Assembly (NCBI RefSeq): GCF_002938435.1
Contig: NZ_POQT01000005.1
Span: forward strand, 1 to 64,000
Origin: Blastococcus saxobsidens
GTDB taxonomy: Bacteria; Actinomycetota; Actinomycetes; Mycobacteriales; Geodermatophilaceae
Length of the DNA: 64,000 nucleotides
Direction of reading: 5' to 3'
The notes beneath the pieces were generated by a model. It was not told the DNA's origin and did no database searches. It saw only the letters and a program-made list of their open reading frames with translations. How positions within the stretch are numbered: position 1 is the stretch's first letter; every line of letters starts with the position of its first letter. Shown one piece after another: positions 17,141-25,961 of the stretch. A program made the position numbers and the translations under genes.

Positions 17141-18246
17141 CGCACCCCGCCCAGGGCCGGCAGCTGCGCCGCGGCCTCGACGAGCGCGTCCAGGGTGACC
17201 GTCCCGGTGAGCACGTACGGCCCCGCGTGCGGCGGGTCCAGCAGCATCAGGCCGACCGGGCCGGCCGCGATCCGGGTGCCCGCCTCGTCGGTGACGGCGT
17301 CCGGACTCTGCGCCAGCGTGCGGCGCAGCTCGTCCGCCAGCCGCCGGGGCACGGGGGCCACGGCGAGCAGGGTGATCCCGCGCCCGTAGAGCCCGATGCC
17401 GGGCGGCGCACCATCGAGCGTCCGGCGCGGCAGTCCGGCCAGGGTTCCGGGCAAGGGCACCGGTGCGAGCCGCCGCCCCGCCTCCAGCACGATCTCGGCC
17501 TGGTCCGCGGTGCCCACACGAGCGCCCGGGGGCGGGGCGAAGGACGTGGTCGAGGCGTCCGGGACCGCCAGCTCCAGGTCCAGGAACCGCGTGTCCAGCG
17601 CCGGCACCTCCGAGGTCCGGCCGAGGACGACCACCTGCAGCGGCAGGCCGCTCCCGGGATCCACCCAGACGTCCACGTGCTGCACCGCCGAGGCGGGCTC
17701 CTCCGGCGTCACCCGCAGCCCGAGGGCGTCGTGTCCGGCGATCCGCCGCGGCCCGATCCGCGTCAGCTCCGCGTCCGTGGCCTCCGACAGCAGCCGCCGC
17801 CCCAGCGTGGCGGGCAGCAGGTCCGGCGGCGCGGGGAGGGCGAGCGGTGTGGTGGCGGCGCGGGTGGCGGCGGCGCGTTCGTACTCCCACGTCCAGGTGC
17901 CCCGCGCGTCGCGGTGGACGCCCGTCTCCCCGGCCGCGCTGAGGACGTCGACCCGGTGGTCGTCGGGGCTTCGCCACCACACGCGCATCTCGGTGCGGTC
18001 GCTGAAGAGGTCGGCGACGGAGTCGAGCTGGTCGGTGACCGGGAGGGCCAGCCCACCGGCCGACTCGGCGTACCCGGAGTAGGTGACCCCGTCCGAGGCC
18101 AGGACCTCCGCGCGCAGTTCGGCGGCGGGCACCGGGCAGTCGCCGACCGGCAGCGCGCCGACGAGCGCCGGCAGCGCGGCGAGGGCGGCGACCGCCACAC
18201 CCACGACGGCCCAGCGCGGAGCCGCCGCCCGGCCTGGGGTCGCCAT
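17137..18246 (-). CDS. LolA/RseB-like exported lipid-binding protein
   Basis: A 369-residue protein with an N-terminal membrane or signal segment (residues 13-32, AVVGVAVAALAALPALVGAL) and a long extracytoplasmic domain. The domain starts VTYSGYAESAGGLALP and continues through MRVWWRSPDDHRVDVL and WEYERAAATR, matching the LolA/RseB-like fold seen beside actinobacterial ABC exporters. VDVWVDPGSGLPLQVVVLG is a typical strand pair of the family. Such proteins bind lipids or lipopeptides. It heads a three-gene operon linked by GTGA overlaps. TACCGT 7 nt before the ATG indicates a leaderless start. Confidence 0.75.
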   Translation of the reverse strand: MATPGRAAAPRWAVVGVAVAALAALPALVGALPVGDCPVPAAELRAEVLASDGVTYSGYAESAGGLALPVTDQLDSVADLFSDRTEMRVWWRSPDDHRVDVLSAAGETGVHRDARGTWTWEYERAAATRAATTPLALPAPPDLLPATLGRRLLSEATDAELTRIGPRRIAGHDALGLRVTPEEPASAVQHVDVWVDPGSGLPLQVVVLGRTSEVPALDTRFLDLELAVPDASTTSFAPPPGARVGTADQAEIVLEAGRRLAPVPLPGTLAGLPRRTLDGAPPGIGLYGRGITLLAVAPVPRRLADELRRTLAQSPDAVTDEAGTRIAAGPVGLMLLDPPHAGPYVLTGTVTLDALVEAAAQLPALGGVR

Positions 18247-18253
18247 GGCGGCC

Positions 18254-18259
18254 ACGGTA
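18254..18259 (-). promoter_or_regulatory. -10 box of the LolA/ABC operon
   Basis: Read on the minus strand this is TACCGT, 7 nt before ATG 18246, giving a leaderless transcript. Confidence 0.5.
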
Positions 18260-18372
18260 GTCCGCGGCGGCCCACCATGCGGATCGCCCGCGGTCTCCAC
18301 CGGGAGGCCCGTCCGGGCACCGCGGACCGCCCGCAGGGGATGAAAGCGACCGGCCCGGGGCATGGTCCGTTC

Positions 18373-19008
18373 ATGGCTGCTCCCCTTCCCGATGCCGTCG
18401 TCGTCGACGTCCTGCGCCGGGTCGACCGGCTGCTCACCCCGCTGGCCACCCGGCTCGGCCGCCCGCCGACCCTCCCCCGGGAGCAGCGGAACCGCTGGTG
18501 GGCCGAGCAGGTCTCGAAGGTCGCCGCGGGCGTCTCGGCCGCCCCACGGTTCGCGGGCAAGCTGGCCGACCTGCTGCCCCTGCAGAACACCGTCGGGACG
18601 GCGGTGCAGTCGCTGGTGGTGCTCGGTGTGGCCGGCGAGCACGACGTCACCGCACCGGCGGAGCGCGTGTCACTGCTGGCCCGGGTGCTGCTCGGTCGCG
18701 ACCTGCCCGCCGCCCGGGTCGAATCCCTGCTGGCGCGCAGTGCCGGCACCTACGTGGAGGGGACGCTCGGCCCCCGCGAGGAGCGCCGCGGACTGCGGGG
18801 CGCGGGTCGCACGCTGTGGCGCGCAGCCCGGCTGCTCAACCGGATCGACGACGCACTGGACGCCCGCCCCAAGGGCGGGCTCGCCGCCCGGGCGCTGTCC
18901 AACCTGCCCGTCGTCGGGGTGGCCGGCGGCTACCTCGCCGAGCGGGAAGCGCTCCGACGCGCCGCCGGCCGGGCCGCCGACCTGCTCGAGGGCGCCGTCA
19001 GGGCCTGA
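18373..19008 (+). CDS. Conserved hypothetical protein
   Basis: A 211-residue protein without a recognised domain. It has an Arg-rich N-terminal helix, a central segment [26 protein letters not shown] of hydrophobic/glycine character and a C-terminal small-residue stretch ([22 protein letters not shown]) that could associate with a membrane. The composition recalls EcsC-like proteins, but the signature start motif is absent. Its last 11 bp overlap the end of the convergent metF. ATG 18373 is the first sensible start; no strong ribosome-binding site was seen. Confidence 0.6.
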   Translation: MAAPLPDAVVVDVLRRVDRLLTPLATRLGRPPTLPREQRNRWWAEQVSKVAAGVSAAPRFAGKLADLLPLQNTVGTAVQSLVVLGVAGEHDVTAPAERVSLLARVLLGRDLPAARVESLLARSAGTYVEGTLGPREERRGLRGAGRTLWRAARLLNRIDDALDARPKGGLAARALSNLPVVGVAGGYLAEREALRRAAGRAADLLEGAVRA

Positions 19009-19906
19009 CGTCCCCGTCGGGGCCGACCAGGTTGGTGAAGACGTCGCGGGTCGCCGTCGACCGGTTCATGGTGATGAAGTGGATGCCGGGCACGCCCTCG
19101 GCCAGCAGGCGGGCGCACAGGTCGGTGGCCACCTCCACGCCGAACGCGCGCACCGCCGCCCTGGCCTCGGGGGCGTCGCCGTCCAGGGCGGCGAAGCGCT
19201 CGGCCAGGTCCTCGGGGAACGCCTGCCCCGACAGTTCCACGATGCGGGTGATCTGCCGGACGTTGGTCACCGGCATGACCCCGGCCAGGACCGGCACCTC
19301 GCAGCCCCGGGCGGCCACCCGGTCGCGCAGCCGCAGGTAGTCCTCGGCGCGGAAGAACATCTGGGTGATCGCGAAGTCCGCGCCGGCCCGGCACTTGGCG
19401 ACGAACCACTCGACGTCGGAGTCGAAGTCCGGCGACCGCGGGTGCCGCTCGGGGAACGCGGCCACCCCGACGGAGAAGTCGCCGATGGAGCGGATGAGCT
19501 CGACCAGCTCCGAGGCGTACTGCAGCCCCTCCGGGTGGGCCACCCAGTCCGACTGCGGATCGGCACCGGGCGGGTCGCCGCGCAGCGCCAGCAGGTTCCG
19601 GACACCGGCGGCGGCGAGCCGGCTGACCACGTGCCGCAGCTCGGCGACGCTGTGGTCGACGGCGGTGAGGTGGGCCAGCGGGGTCATCGTCGTCTCGGCG
19701 GCGATCCGCTCGGTCACCGCGACGGTGCCCTCGCGGGTGGAGCCGCCGGCGCCGTAGGTCACCGACACGAAGGAGGGCCGCAGGCGCTCGAGCTCGCGCA
19801 GCGCCGTCCACAGCTGCGCCTCCCCCTCCGGCGACTTCGGCGGGAAGAACTCGAACGACCACGTCGGGCGCTCGGTGGCCAGCAGCTCGCGCACGGTCCG
19901 GGTCAC
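18998..19906 (-). CDS. metF: Methylenetetrahydrofolate reductase
   Basis: A 302-residue FAD-dependent TIM-barrel enzyme with SFEFFPPKS at the N-terminus (catalytic Glu), [21 protein letters not shown], and [12 protein letters not shown]. It reduces 5,10-methylene- to 5-methyl-tetrahydrofolate for methionine synthesis. GTG 19906 is preferred because TACCCT lies 8 nt upstream and the protein starts like other MetF proteins; upstream in-frame codons give an Arg/Cys-rich non-homologous leader. It diverges from the GGPP synthase gene, exactly as the MetF-like Rv2172c diverges from idsA2 in M. tuberculosis. Confidence 0.93.
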   Translation of the reverse strand: MTRTVRELLATERPTWSFEFFPPKSPEGEAQLWTALRELERLRPSFVSVTYGAGGSTREGTVAVTERIAAETTMTPLAHLTAVDHSVAELRHVVSRLAAAGVRNLLALRGDPPGADPQSDWVAHPEGLQYASELVELIRSIGDFSVGVAAFPERHPRSPDFDSDVEWFVAKCRAGADFAITQMFFRAEDYLRLRDRVAARGCEVPVLAGVMPVTNVRQITRIVELSGQAFPEDLAERFAALDGDAPEARAAVRAFGVEVATDLCARLLAEGVPGIHFITMNRSTATRDVFTNLVGPDGDVRP

Positions 19907-19914
19907 GCCAGCCA

Positions 19915-19920
19915 AGGGTA
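19915..19920 (-). promoter_or_regulatory. -10 box of metF
   Basis: Minus-strand TACCCT, 8 nt before GTG 19906, consistent with leaderless transcription. Confidence 0.5.
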
Positions 19921-20103
19921 CGGGCGTCGCCCTGGTCACCCGACGGGAAGCACCCCCGGATTTGTCGGCCCGCCTGCATCCACACCGTCGGCAGCGGCCG
20001 AATAACCGCAGAACCCCGACCACCACAGCGCCGACGGGAGGTCCTCGTGGACCGCAGCACGGGCACGACCACGCTGACGAGGTCGGCCACGACCGGGTTG
20101 GGC

Positions 20104-20109
20104 GATACT
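20104..20109 (+). promoter_or_regulatory. -10 box of crtE
   Basis: GATACT, 6 nt before ATG 20116. If used, it gives a leaderless crtE mRNA and excludes the upstream GTG start at 20047. Confidence 0.45.
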
Positions 20110-20115
20110 GGCCAC

Positions 20116-21243
20116 ATGATCGCCGGGGCGCAGCAGCGCGAGTCCACCCGCTCCGCCCCGGTCCTGGCGGCCGCCGAGCTGGACCGGCTGCGGGCCGCGG
20201 TCGCCGAGGCGCTCACCGACTTCCTGGAGCAGCAGCGCGCGACGCTCGCCGGGATGGACCCGCGGCTGGCCCCGGTCGCCGACGAGGTCTGCGCCATCGC
20301 CGAGGGCGGCAAGAAGCTGCGCCCCTCCTTCGCCTACTGGGGCTGGCGCGGTGCCCGGCATGCCGGCGCCGGCGTCGGCGAGGAGGACGCCGCGGTGCTG
20401 CGCGCCGTCGCGGCGCTGGAGTTCGTGCACGCCAGCGCACTGGTGCACGACGACGTCATGGACGCCGCCGGCACCCGGCGCGGCCGGCGCACCACGCACA
20501 TCGGGTTCGCCGACCGGCACGCCGCCCAGGACCTCTCCGGCGACCGCGAGCTCTTCGGCGTCGGCGCGGCCATCCTCGTCGGCGACCTCGCCCTGGTGTG
20601 GTCGGACGAGATGCTGCGCTGCTCCGGCATCTCCGAGGCCGCCCTCGGGCGGGCGCGCGCGGTCTGGGACACGATGCGCACCGAGGTCACCGCCGGCCAG
20701 TACCTGGACCTCCTCCGCGCCGCCGGCGGGCTGCCCGGGGCCGACGGCGCGCTGACCGTCGCGCGGTACAAGAGCGCCGGCTACACGGTCCAGCGGCCGC
20801 TGCAGCTCGGCGTCGCGATCGCCGGCGCCGGCCCCGCCGTCATCGAGTCCTGCACCGCCATCGGGCTGCCCCTCGGCGAGGCGTTCCAGCTGCGCGACGA
20901 CGTCCTCGGCGTGTTCGGCGACCCGTCGGTCACCGGGAAGTCCGCCGACGACGACCTGCGCGAGGGCAAGCAGACGCTGCTCATCGCCCTCGCCGAGGAG
21001 GTCGCCGACGACACCGGACGGCGGCTGCTCGGGAACCTGCTGGGCAACCCCGACGCCGGCACCGACGAGTTCGACGCCCTCCGCGCACTGCTCGTGTCCA
21101 CCGGCGCCCTGGACCGCGTCGAGGAGCGGATCACCCGCCGCACCGCCGAGGCGCGGGCCGCGATCACCGACGCCCCGATCGCCGACGACGCGCGGGCGGC
21201 CCTCGACGCGCTCGCCGTCGCTGCCACCACCCGCACCGCCTGA
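20116..21243 (+). CDS. crtE: Geranylgeranyl diphosphate synthase (polyprenyl synthetase)
   Basis: A trans-prenyltransferase of 375 residues. It has GGKKLRPSF, the first Asp-rich motif in [15 protein letters not shown], and the second as [11 protein letters not shown]. It condenses IPP units to C20 GGPP, the carotenoid precursor. It sits where idsA2 lies in M. tuberculosis and leads directly into crtI (TGATG overlap). Start choice is open: ATG 20116 has GATACT 6 nt upstream, while GTG 20047 has GGGAGG five bases upstream and would add 23 residues of low complexity. Confidence 0.9.
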   Translation: MIAGAQQRESTRSAPVLAAAELDRLRAAVAEALTDFLEQQRATLAGMDPRLAPVADEVCAIAEGGKKLRPSFAYWGWRGARHAGAGVGEEDAAVLRAVAALEFVHASALVHDDVMDAAGTRRGRRTTHIGFADRHAAQDLSGDRELFGVGAAILVGDLALVWSDEMLRCSGISEAALGRARAVWDTMRTEVTAGQYLDLLRAAGGLPGADGALTVARYKSAGYTVQRPLQLGVAIAGAGPAVIESCTAIGLPLGEAFQLRDDVLGVFGDPSVTGKSADDDLREGKQTLLIALAEEVADDTGRRLLGNLLGNPDAGTDEFDALRALLVSTGALDRVEERITRRTAEARAAITDAPIADDARAALDALAVAATTRTA

Positions 21244-22775
21244 TGGTCCGCACGGTCCCGGGCCGCACCGATCGCGTCGTCGTCGTCGGGGCCGGGCTCG
21301 CCGGGCTGGCGACGGCGCTGCGGCTGCGCGGCGCCGGCCGCGAGGTCACCGTCGTCGAGCGCGCCGACGGCCCCGGAGGACGGGCCGGCCGCATCGAGCG
21401 CTCCGGGTACGCGCTGGACACCGGCCCATCGGTGTTCACCGCTCCCGAGGTCGTCGCCGACACCCTGGCCGCGGTCGGGGAACGGCTCGAGGACCGCCTG
21501 ACCCTCCGCCGGCTCGACACCAGCTACCGGGCGCAGTTCGCCGACGGCACGCACCTGGACGTGCACGCCGAGCCCGACGCGTTCGCCGCCGAGGTGGCCG
21601 CGCTGTGCGGGCCGGCCGAGGCCGACGCACTCCGCCGCTACCTGGCCGACCTCGCCGAGCTCTACCGCCTCCAGCTGGCCACGTTCATCGACCGCAACCT
21701 CGACTCCCCGCTGGACCTGCTGGGCCCGGAGCTGGTCACCCTCGTCCGCCGCGGCGGGTTCGGCCGGCTCTCGAACCACGTGGCGAAGTACTTCGGCGAC
21801 GACCGGCTGCGCCGGCTGTTCAGCTTCCAGGCGCTCTACGCGGGGGTGTCCCCGTTCCGGGCGATCGCTGCCTACGCGGTCATCGCCCAGCTCGACATCG
21901 GCGCCGGCGTCTGGCACCCCGAGGGCGGCATCGCCGCCGTGCCCCGCGCGCTGGCCGCCGCGGCGGCCGACGCCGGGGTGGTGCTCCGCTACGGCGCCTC
22001 GGTGGCGGAGCTGGAGACCAGCGGCGGCCGGGTCCGCCGGGTGCGCCTGGCCGACGGCGAGCAGCTGGCCGCGGACGCCGTCGTCGTCACCACCGACGCC
22101 CCGCACACCCTCGTGCCCGGTCTCCGGGCGCCGCGCCGGCCCGTCTACAGCCCGTCCTGCGTGGCGCTGCACCTCGGCGTGCGCTCGGAGCTGCCCGGGC
22201 AGGCGCACCACACGATCAGCTTCGGCGCGGCGTGGGAGCAGGTGTTCGACGAGCTGACCCCGCGCGGGCGGCTCCTCGGCGGGGGTCCCGGGGTTCGGCG
22301 GGGAAGCATCATGAGCGACCCGAGCCTGCTGATCAGCATGCCGTCGCGCACCGACCGGTCCCTGGCTCCCGACGGCGGGCAGGTGCTCAGCGTGGTCGCC
22401 CCCACCCCGAACCTGGACCCGCGCAGCGGCGGCAACGCGCAGCTGGACTGGACGGCACTGGCCCCGCGGTACCGCGAGGAGCTGCTGGCCACGCTGGAGG
22501 CGCGCGGTTTCACCGGCGTGGGCGACGCCATCGAGGTCGAGCACATGGACACCCCGGCGACCTGGGCCGCCCAGGGCATGGCCGCGGGCACGCCGTTCGC
22601 CCTCGCGCACACCTTCGGGCAGACCGGCCCCTTCCGGCCCTCGACGCTGCCGCGCAGCGGGCCGGAGAACGTGGTGCTGGCCGGCTCGTCGGTGCAGCCG
22701 GGCGTCGGCGTCCCGATGGTGCTGATCAGCGGCCGGCTCGCCGCCGAGCGGATCACCGGGCCGGTGCCGCGGTGA
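21243..22775 (+). CDS. crtI: Phytoene desaturase
   Basis: A 510-residue FAD enzyme with Rossmann motif VVVVGAGLAGLATAL, GYALDTGPSVFT, FSFQALYAGVSPF, and the C-terminal signature VLAGSSVQPGVGVPMVLISGR. It converts phytoene to lycopene by successive desaturations. Between RGRL and MSDPSLL, normally adjacent in CrtI proteins, there are 12 extra residues rich in Gly and Arg (bases about 22272-22307, in frame). The ATG overlaps the crtE stop by one base. A crtB gene follows after a 73-bp gap with its own ribosome-binding site. Confidence 0.93.
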   Translation: MVRTVPGRTDRVVVVGAGLAGLATALRLRGAGREVTVVERADGPGGRAGRIERSGYALDTGPSVFTAPEVVADTLAAVGERLEDRLTLRRLDTSYRAQFADGTHLDVHAEPDAFAAEVAALCGPAEADALRRYLADLAELYRLQLATFIDRNLDSPLDLLGPELVTLVRRGGFGRLSNHVAKYFGDDRLRRLFSFQALYAGVSPFRAIAAYAVIAQLDIGAGVWHPEGGIAAVPRALAAAAADAGVVLRYGASVAELETSGGRVRRVRLADGEQLAADAVVVTTDAPHTLVPGLRAPRRPVYSPSCVALHLGVRSELPGQAHHTISFGAAWEQVFDELTPRGRLLGGGPGVRRGSIMSDPSLLISMPSRTDRSLAPDGGQVLSVVAPTPNLDPRSGGNAQLDWTALAPRYREELLATLEARGFTGVGDAIEVEHMDTPATWAAQGMAAGTPFALAHTFGQTGPFRPSTLPRSGPENVVLAGSSVQPGVGVPMVLISGRLAAERITGPVPR

Positions 22776-22848
22776 TCGAGCTCGCGAGGTCACCCGGAGG
22801 CAGAGCACCGCTGGGCACGGGACCGACGAGCGCCGGCGAGGAGGACTC

Positions 22849-23802
22849 GTGACCACGCTCCGGCCCCCGGGCACCCAGGCCGCCCGCCAGGCCCAGCTGG
22901 CCGCGGCCTACCGGCACTGCGCCGCGATCGCCGCCGAGCACGGCAAGAGCTACCACCTGGCGACCCGGCTGCTCACCGCCGACCGGCGTCCCGCGGTGCA
23001 CGCGCTGTACGCCGCGGCCCGGGTCGCCGACGACTTCGTCGACCTCCCCGGCGCCGATCCGGCCGGAGACCTGATGACCTGGTCGAAGGCGCTGCTGGAG
23101 GAGCTGGAGTCCGGCTGGTCGGAGGACCCGGTGCGGCTGGCGCTCGTGCACACCTACCGCCGCTACGACATCCCGCTGGAGCACCTGGTCGACTTCCTGG
23201 CCGCGATGACCAGCGACCTCGACGTCACCGGGTACGCCGACCTGGACGCCCTCGACCGGTACATGTGGGGGTCCGCGTCGGTCATCGGCCTGCAGGTGCT
23301 GCCCGTGCTCGGCACCGCCCCCGGGGTCGCCCGCGAGGAGGCGGCACCGCACGCGATCGCGCTGGGCGAGGCGTTCCAGCTCACCAACTTCCTGCGCGAC
23401 GTCGGCGAGGACGTCGACCGCGGCCGGGTGTACCTGCCCGCCGACCTCATGGCCGCGCACGGGGTGACCCGGGAGCAGCTGGCCGAGAAGCGGTTCGACG
23501 ACGGCTTCCGCGAGCTGATGCGCGAGATGGTGGCGGTCGTGCGCCGCCGCTACGACGACGCCGCCCCGGGGACGCCGATGCTGGCGCCGGAGTCCCGCGA
23601 CTGCGTGCGCGCGGCCACCGCCCTGTACGGCGGCATCCTCACCGAGATCGAACGGGCGGACTACCGGGTGCTCGACCGGCGGGTGTCGGTGTCCAAGCCG
23701 CGCCGCCTGGCCGTGTTCGCCCGCCGGTTGACCGCCGCCCAGCTGGCCAGGGTGAGGGTGACCATCGCGAACCCGAACAGCAGGTCCTCCACCGGCGCGT
23801 AG
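22849..23802 (+). CDS. crtB: Phytoene synthase
   Basis: A 317-residue squalene/phytoene synthase: YHLATRLLTADRRPAVHALYAAARVADDFVD carries the first Asp-rich motif, and LTNFLRDVGEDVDRGRVYLP the second. It joins two GGPP molecules head to head. GTG 22849 follows GGCGAGGAGG by four bases. The final 47 codons lie antisense to the end of crtYd, so the two 3' ends overlap by 142 bp. The family-typical part ends at about RRLAVFARRL, and the last residues look like a read-through tail. Confidence 0.93.
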   Translation: MTTLRPPGTQAARQAQLAAAYRHCAAIAAEHGKSYHLATRLLTADRRPAVHALYAAARVADDFVDLPGADPAGDLMTWSKALLEELESGWSEDPVRLALVHTYRRYDIPLEHLVDFLAAMTSDLDVTGYADLDALDRYMWGSASVIGLQVLPVLGTAPGVAREEAAPHAIALGEAFQLTNFLRDVGEDVDRGRVYLPADLMAAHGVTREQLAEKRFDDGFRELMREMVAVVRRRYDDAAPGTPMLAPESRDCVRAATALYGGILTEIERADYRVLDRRVSVSKPRRLAVFARRLTAAQLARVRVTIANPNSRSSTGA

Positions 23803-24008
23803 GCGATCCGCGGACCCCAGATGGTGCGCTCGTCGTAGGTGACGACGCCCAGGCCGGTGAGCACGCCGTTCATCAGCAGCTGGAAGGTCACGATGATCGC
23901 GTAGGCGGTCCAGAAGACCTTCCGGGTGACCATGCGGGTGCGGTAGACGGCCAGGTCCACCACGAGGACGGCGACGACGGCCGTGACCGCCAGCATGCTG
24001 TAGCTCAC
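23661..24008 (-). CDS. crtYd: Lycopene cyclase subunit CrtYd
   Basis: A 115-residue membrane protein with three hydrophobic segments and KVFWTAYAIIVTFQLLMNGVLTG, then RIAYAPVEDLLFGFAMVTLTL, the P-x-E-x-x-x-F signature of the CrtYc/Yd family. With CrtYc it forms the heterodimeric actinobacterial cyclase that closes beta or epsilon rings on lycopene. GTG 24008 overlaps the crtYc stop by 4 bp. The Arg/Thr-rich C-terminal tail lies in the region overlapped by crtB on the other strand. Confidence 0.9.
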   Translation of the reverse strand: MSYSMLAVTAVVAVLVVDLAVYRTRMVTRKVFWTAYAIIVTFQLLMNGVLTGLGVVTYDERTIWGPRIAYAPVEDLLFGFAMVTLTLASWAAVNRRANTARRRGLDTDTRRSSTR

Positions 24009-24370
24009 CGCGCCGCCCCCTCCCCCGCCGGCAGGGCCTCCTCGGCCGGGTAGCCCGCGTCCCAGCCGGTCACCTTCCGCACCGCCTCCAGGGCCAGCAC
24101 CGAGCACAGCGGCACCACGAGGAAGAAGAGGACCTCCTCGACCGGGATGCCGCCGGGCAGCCGGACGCCGAGCGTGCGGACGTCGGAGTAGTCCCAGTGG
24201 CCCTGGGCGATGGCGTACAGCACCCAGACCACGAAGACGACGAACTCGGGCACGACGGCCACGAGCAGCCGCCGCCAGCGGGCGTAGACCCGCACCCGCA
24301 GCACCAGCTCCAGCGGCGCGGTCACCACCAGGCAGCCGGCGAGCAGCGCCAGGTACGTCAGATGGCCCAC
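24005..24370 (-). CDS. crtYc: Lycopene cyclase subunit CrtYc
   Basis: A 121-residue membrane protein with three hydrophobic segments and the motif GIPVEEVLFFLVVPL, matching the P-x-E-x-x-x-F-F signature of CrtYc subunits. It is the first gene of a two-gene minus-strand operon with crtYd, facing crtE-crtI-crtB. The pair corresponds to the split cyclase of Corynebacterium, Brevibacterium and Mycobacterium. No clear ribosome-binding site was seen at the ATG. Confidence 0.9.
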   Translation of the reverse strand: MGHLTYLALLAGCLVVTAPLELVLRVRVYARWRRLLVAVVPEFVVFVVWVLYAIAQGHWDYSDVRTLGVRLPGGIPVEEVLFFLVVPLCSVLALEAVRKVTGWDAGYPAEEALPAGEGAAR

Positions 24371-24412
24371 GGGGTCAGCTTCGTCCCGGTGCCGCCGTCC
24401 GGATGCACCGGC

Positions 24413-24736
24413 TCAGAAGGCCAGGGCCTGGGCCCGGCGGGTGACCTCGGTGTGCCGGTCGTCGCGGAGCGCCTGCACCGGGGTGCCGGGGAGCGTCTCG
24501 TCCTCCCGGAACAGCCAGTCGAAGGCCTCCTCGTCGGTGAACCCGCCGTCCTGGAGCACGGTCAGCAGACCCGGCAGGTGCTTGAGGATCACGCCGTCCT
24601 GCACGAAATCGGCGGGGATCTTGCCGTTGCCGCTGCCGGGGACGGCCATGAGCTTCCGGTCGCGCAGCAGCTGGCGGACCCGGTTGGGCGAGGTGCCCAG
24701 CAGCTGGGCGACCTCCGTCGGGGTGAGCGTGTCCAT
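24413..24736 (-). CDS. Rv2175c family DNA-binding protein
   Basis: A 107-residue protein starting MDTLTPTEVAQLLGTSPNRVRQLLRDRKLMAV, a winged helix-turn-helix of the Rv2175c family, followed by the C-terminal DGGFTDEEAFDWLFREDETLPG-type extension. In M. tuberculosis Rv2175c is phosphorylated by the neighbouring kinase PknL, which reduces DNA binding. Here a PASTA kinase is also nearby (25975), so the same control is plausible. The ATG lies inside one arm of a palindrome shared with the divergent oxidase gene. Confidence 0.88.
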   Translation of the reverse strand: MDTLTPTEVAQLLGTSPNRVRQLLRDRKLMAVPGSGNGKIPADFVQDGVILKHLPGLLTVLQDGGFTDEEAFDWLFREDETLPGTPVQALRDDRHTEVTRRAQALAF

Positions 24737-24753
24737 AGAGTGCCAGCCTATGG
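24733..24753. promoter_or_regulatory. Symmetric divergent leaderless promoter
   Basis: CCATAG and CTATGG arms flank a 9-nt spacer. The left arm contains the ATG (as CAT) of the Rv2175c-type gene and the right arm the ATG of the oxidase. Each strand carries a TANNNT box 8 nt before its ATG: TAGAGT for the plus gene (24736-24741) and TAGGCT for the minus gene (24750-24745). The two promoters overlap completely, so simultaneous initiation seems impossible. Confidence 0.6.
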
Positions 24754-25892
24754 CGAGCGGCGGACGGGTGGGCAGGCCGGTGCCGGGGCAGCGGCGGCGG
24801 GCCGTCGGCGAGGAGACGCCGGAGGACCGCGAGCTGCCGTTCCTGGACCTGGACGCGCTGGAGGAGCAGGCGCGCGACCTGCTGCCGGGCGAGGTCTTCG
24901 ACTACTACGCGGGCGGTGCGGAGACCGAGACGACGCTGGCCGAGGCGACCGCGGCCTGGCGGTCGTGGCGGCTGCGGCCCCGGGTGCTGCGCGGGATCGG
25001 CGCCGTGGACCTGCGCACCGAGCTGCTGGGCACCCCGGTCCGCACGCCGATCGGCGTCGCCCCCTGGGCCTACCAGGGCATGGCCCACCCCGACGGCGAG
25101 CTGGGCACCGCCCGGGGCGCGGCCGCGGCCGGCGCCCTGATGACCGTCTCGACCAGTGCCACGCACACCCCGGAGGAGGTCGCCGCGGCCACCGATGGCC
25201 CGCGGTGGTTCCAGCTGTACCGGCTGCACTCCGCCCGGCACACCGACGACCTCGCCCGCCGCGCCGGGGACGCCGGCTACCGCGCGCTGGTGCTCACCGT
25301 GGACCTTCCCCTGCTCGGGCGGAGGCGCCGCGACCTGCGCTCGGACTTCGCGCTGCCCGCGGACCTGCGGCTGGCCAACTCCCCGGCGGACGGCGGCGCT
25401 CCGGAGCTGCAGCCGCACGCCCCGGCGCCGTGGACCTTCGACGACATCGCCCGCTTCGGGGACCTGTCCCGGCTGCCCGTCGTCGTGAAGGGCGTGCTGC
25501 GGGGCGACGACGCCGTCCGGTGCGTCGAGGCGGGCGCCGCCGCCGTGTGGGTCTCCACGCACGGCGGCCGGCAGGTCGACCCCGCCGTGGCCAGCGCGCA
25601 CGCACTGCCGGAGGTGGTGGCGGCGGTGGGCGAGGACGCCGAGGTGTACGCCGACGGCGGCATCCGGTCCGGCTCCGACGTGCTGACCGCGCTCGCGCTC
25701 GGTGCGTCGGCGGTCTTCCTCGGCCGCCCGGTCGTCTGGGGCCTGGCCACCGGGGGCGACGCGGGTGTCACCGGCGTGCTCGACGGGCTGGCCGAGGAGC
25801 TGGCGCACACCATGGCGTTGTGCGGACTCCCGGAGGTGCGGTCGGTGCCGCGGGACACCGTCGTGCCGGCCGGCGTGATCCGGCGCACGTGA
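24750..25892 (+). CDS. FMN-dependent alpha-hydroxy acid oxidase (lactate oxidase/dehydrogenase-like)
   Basis: A 380-residue TIM-barrel flavoenzyme: FDYYAGGAETETT, GVAPWAYQGMAHPDGE, the central LTVDLPLLGRRRRDLR, the Lys in VVVKGVLRG, and the catalytic WVSTHGGRQVD. GGIRSGSDVLTALALGAS forms the phosphate site. Family members oxidise L-lactate, glycolate or mandelate. The usual SNHGGRQ is STHGGRQ here; His and Arg are kept. ATG 24750 gives a 25-residue basic leader, and a downstream start is possible. A TANNNT box 8 nt upstream supports the ATG. Confidence 0.85.
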   Translation: MASGGRVGRPVPGQRRRAVGEETPEDRELPFLDLDALEEQARDLLPGEVFDYYAGGAETETTLAEATAAWRSWRLRPRVLRGIGAVDLRTELLGTPVRTPIGVAPWAYQGMAHPDGELGTARGAAAAGALMTVSTSATHTPEEVAAATDGPRWFQLYRLHSARHTDDLARRAGDAGYRALVLTVDLPLLGRRRRDLRSDFALPADLRLANSPADGGAPELQPHAPAPWTFDDIARFGDLSRLPVVVKGVLRGDDAVRCVEAGAAAVWVSTHGGRQVDPAVASAHALPEVVAAVGEDAEVYADGGIRSGSDVLTALALGASAVFLGRPVVWGLATGGDAGVTGVLDGLAEELAHTMALCGLPEVRSVPRDTVVPAGVIRRT

Positions 25893-25961
25893 CCATTCGT
25901 CACAGGCGCCCCGGTTATCCCCTCCGCCGCGTCGCGGGACGACCAGCGCCCTCGGCGCTCC

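Noticed and set aside
20047-20115. Longer crtE start at GTG 20047
   Set aside because: It has a good GGGAGG site, but the extra 23 residues are low complexity and a -10 box ends 6 nt before ATG 20116. Not excluded.
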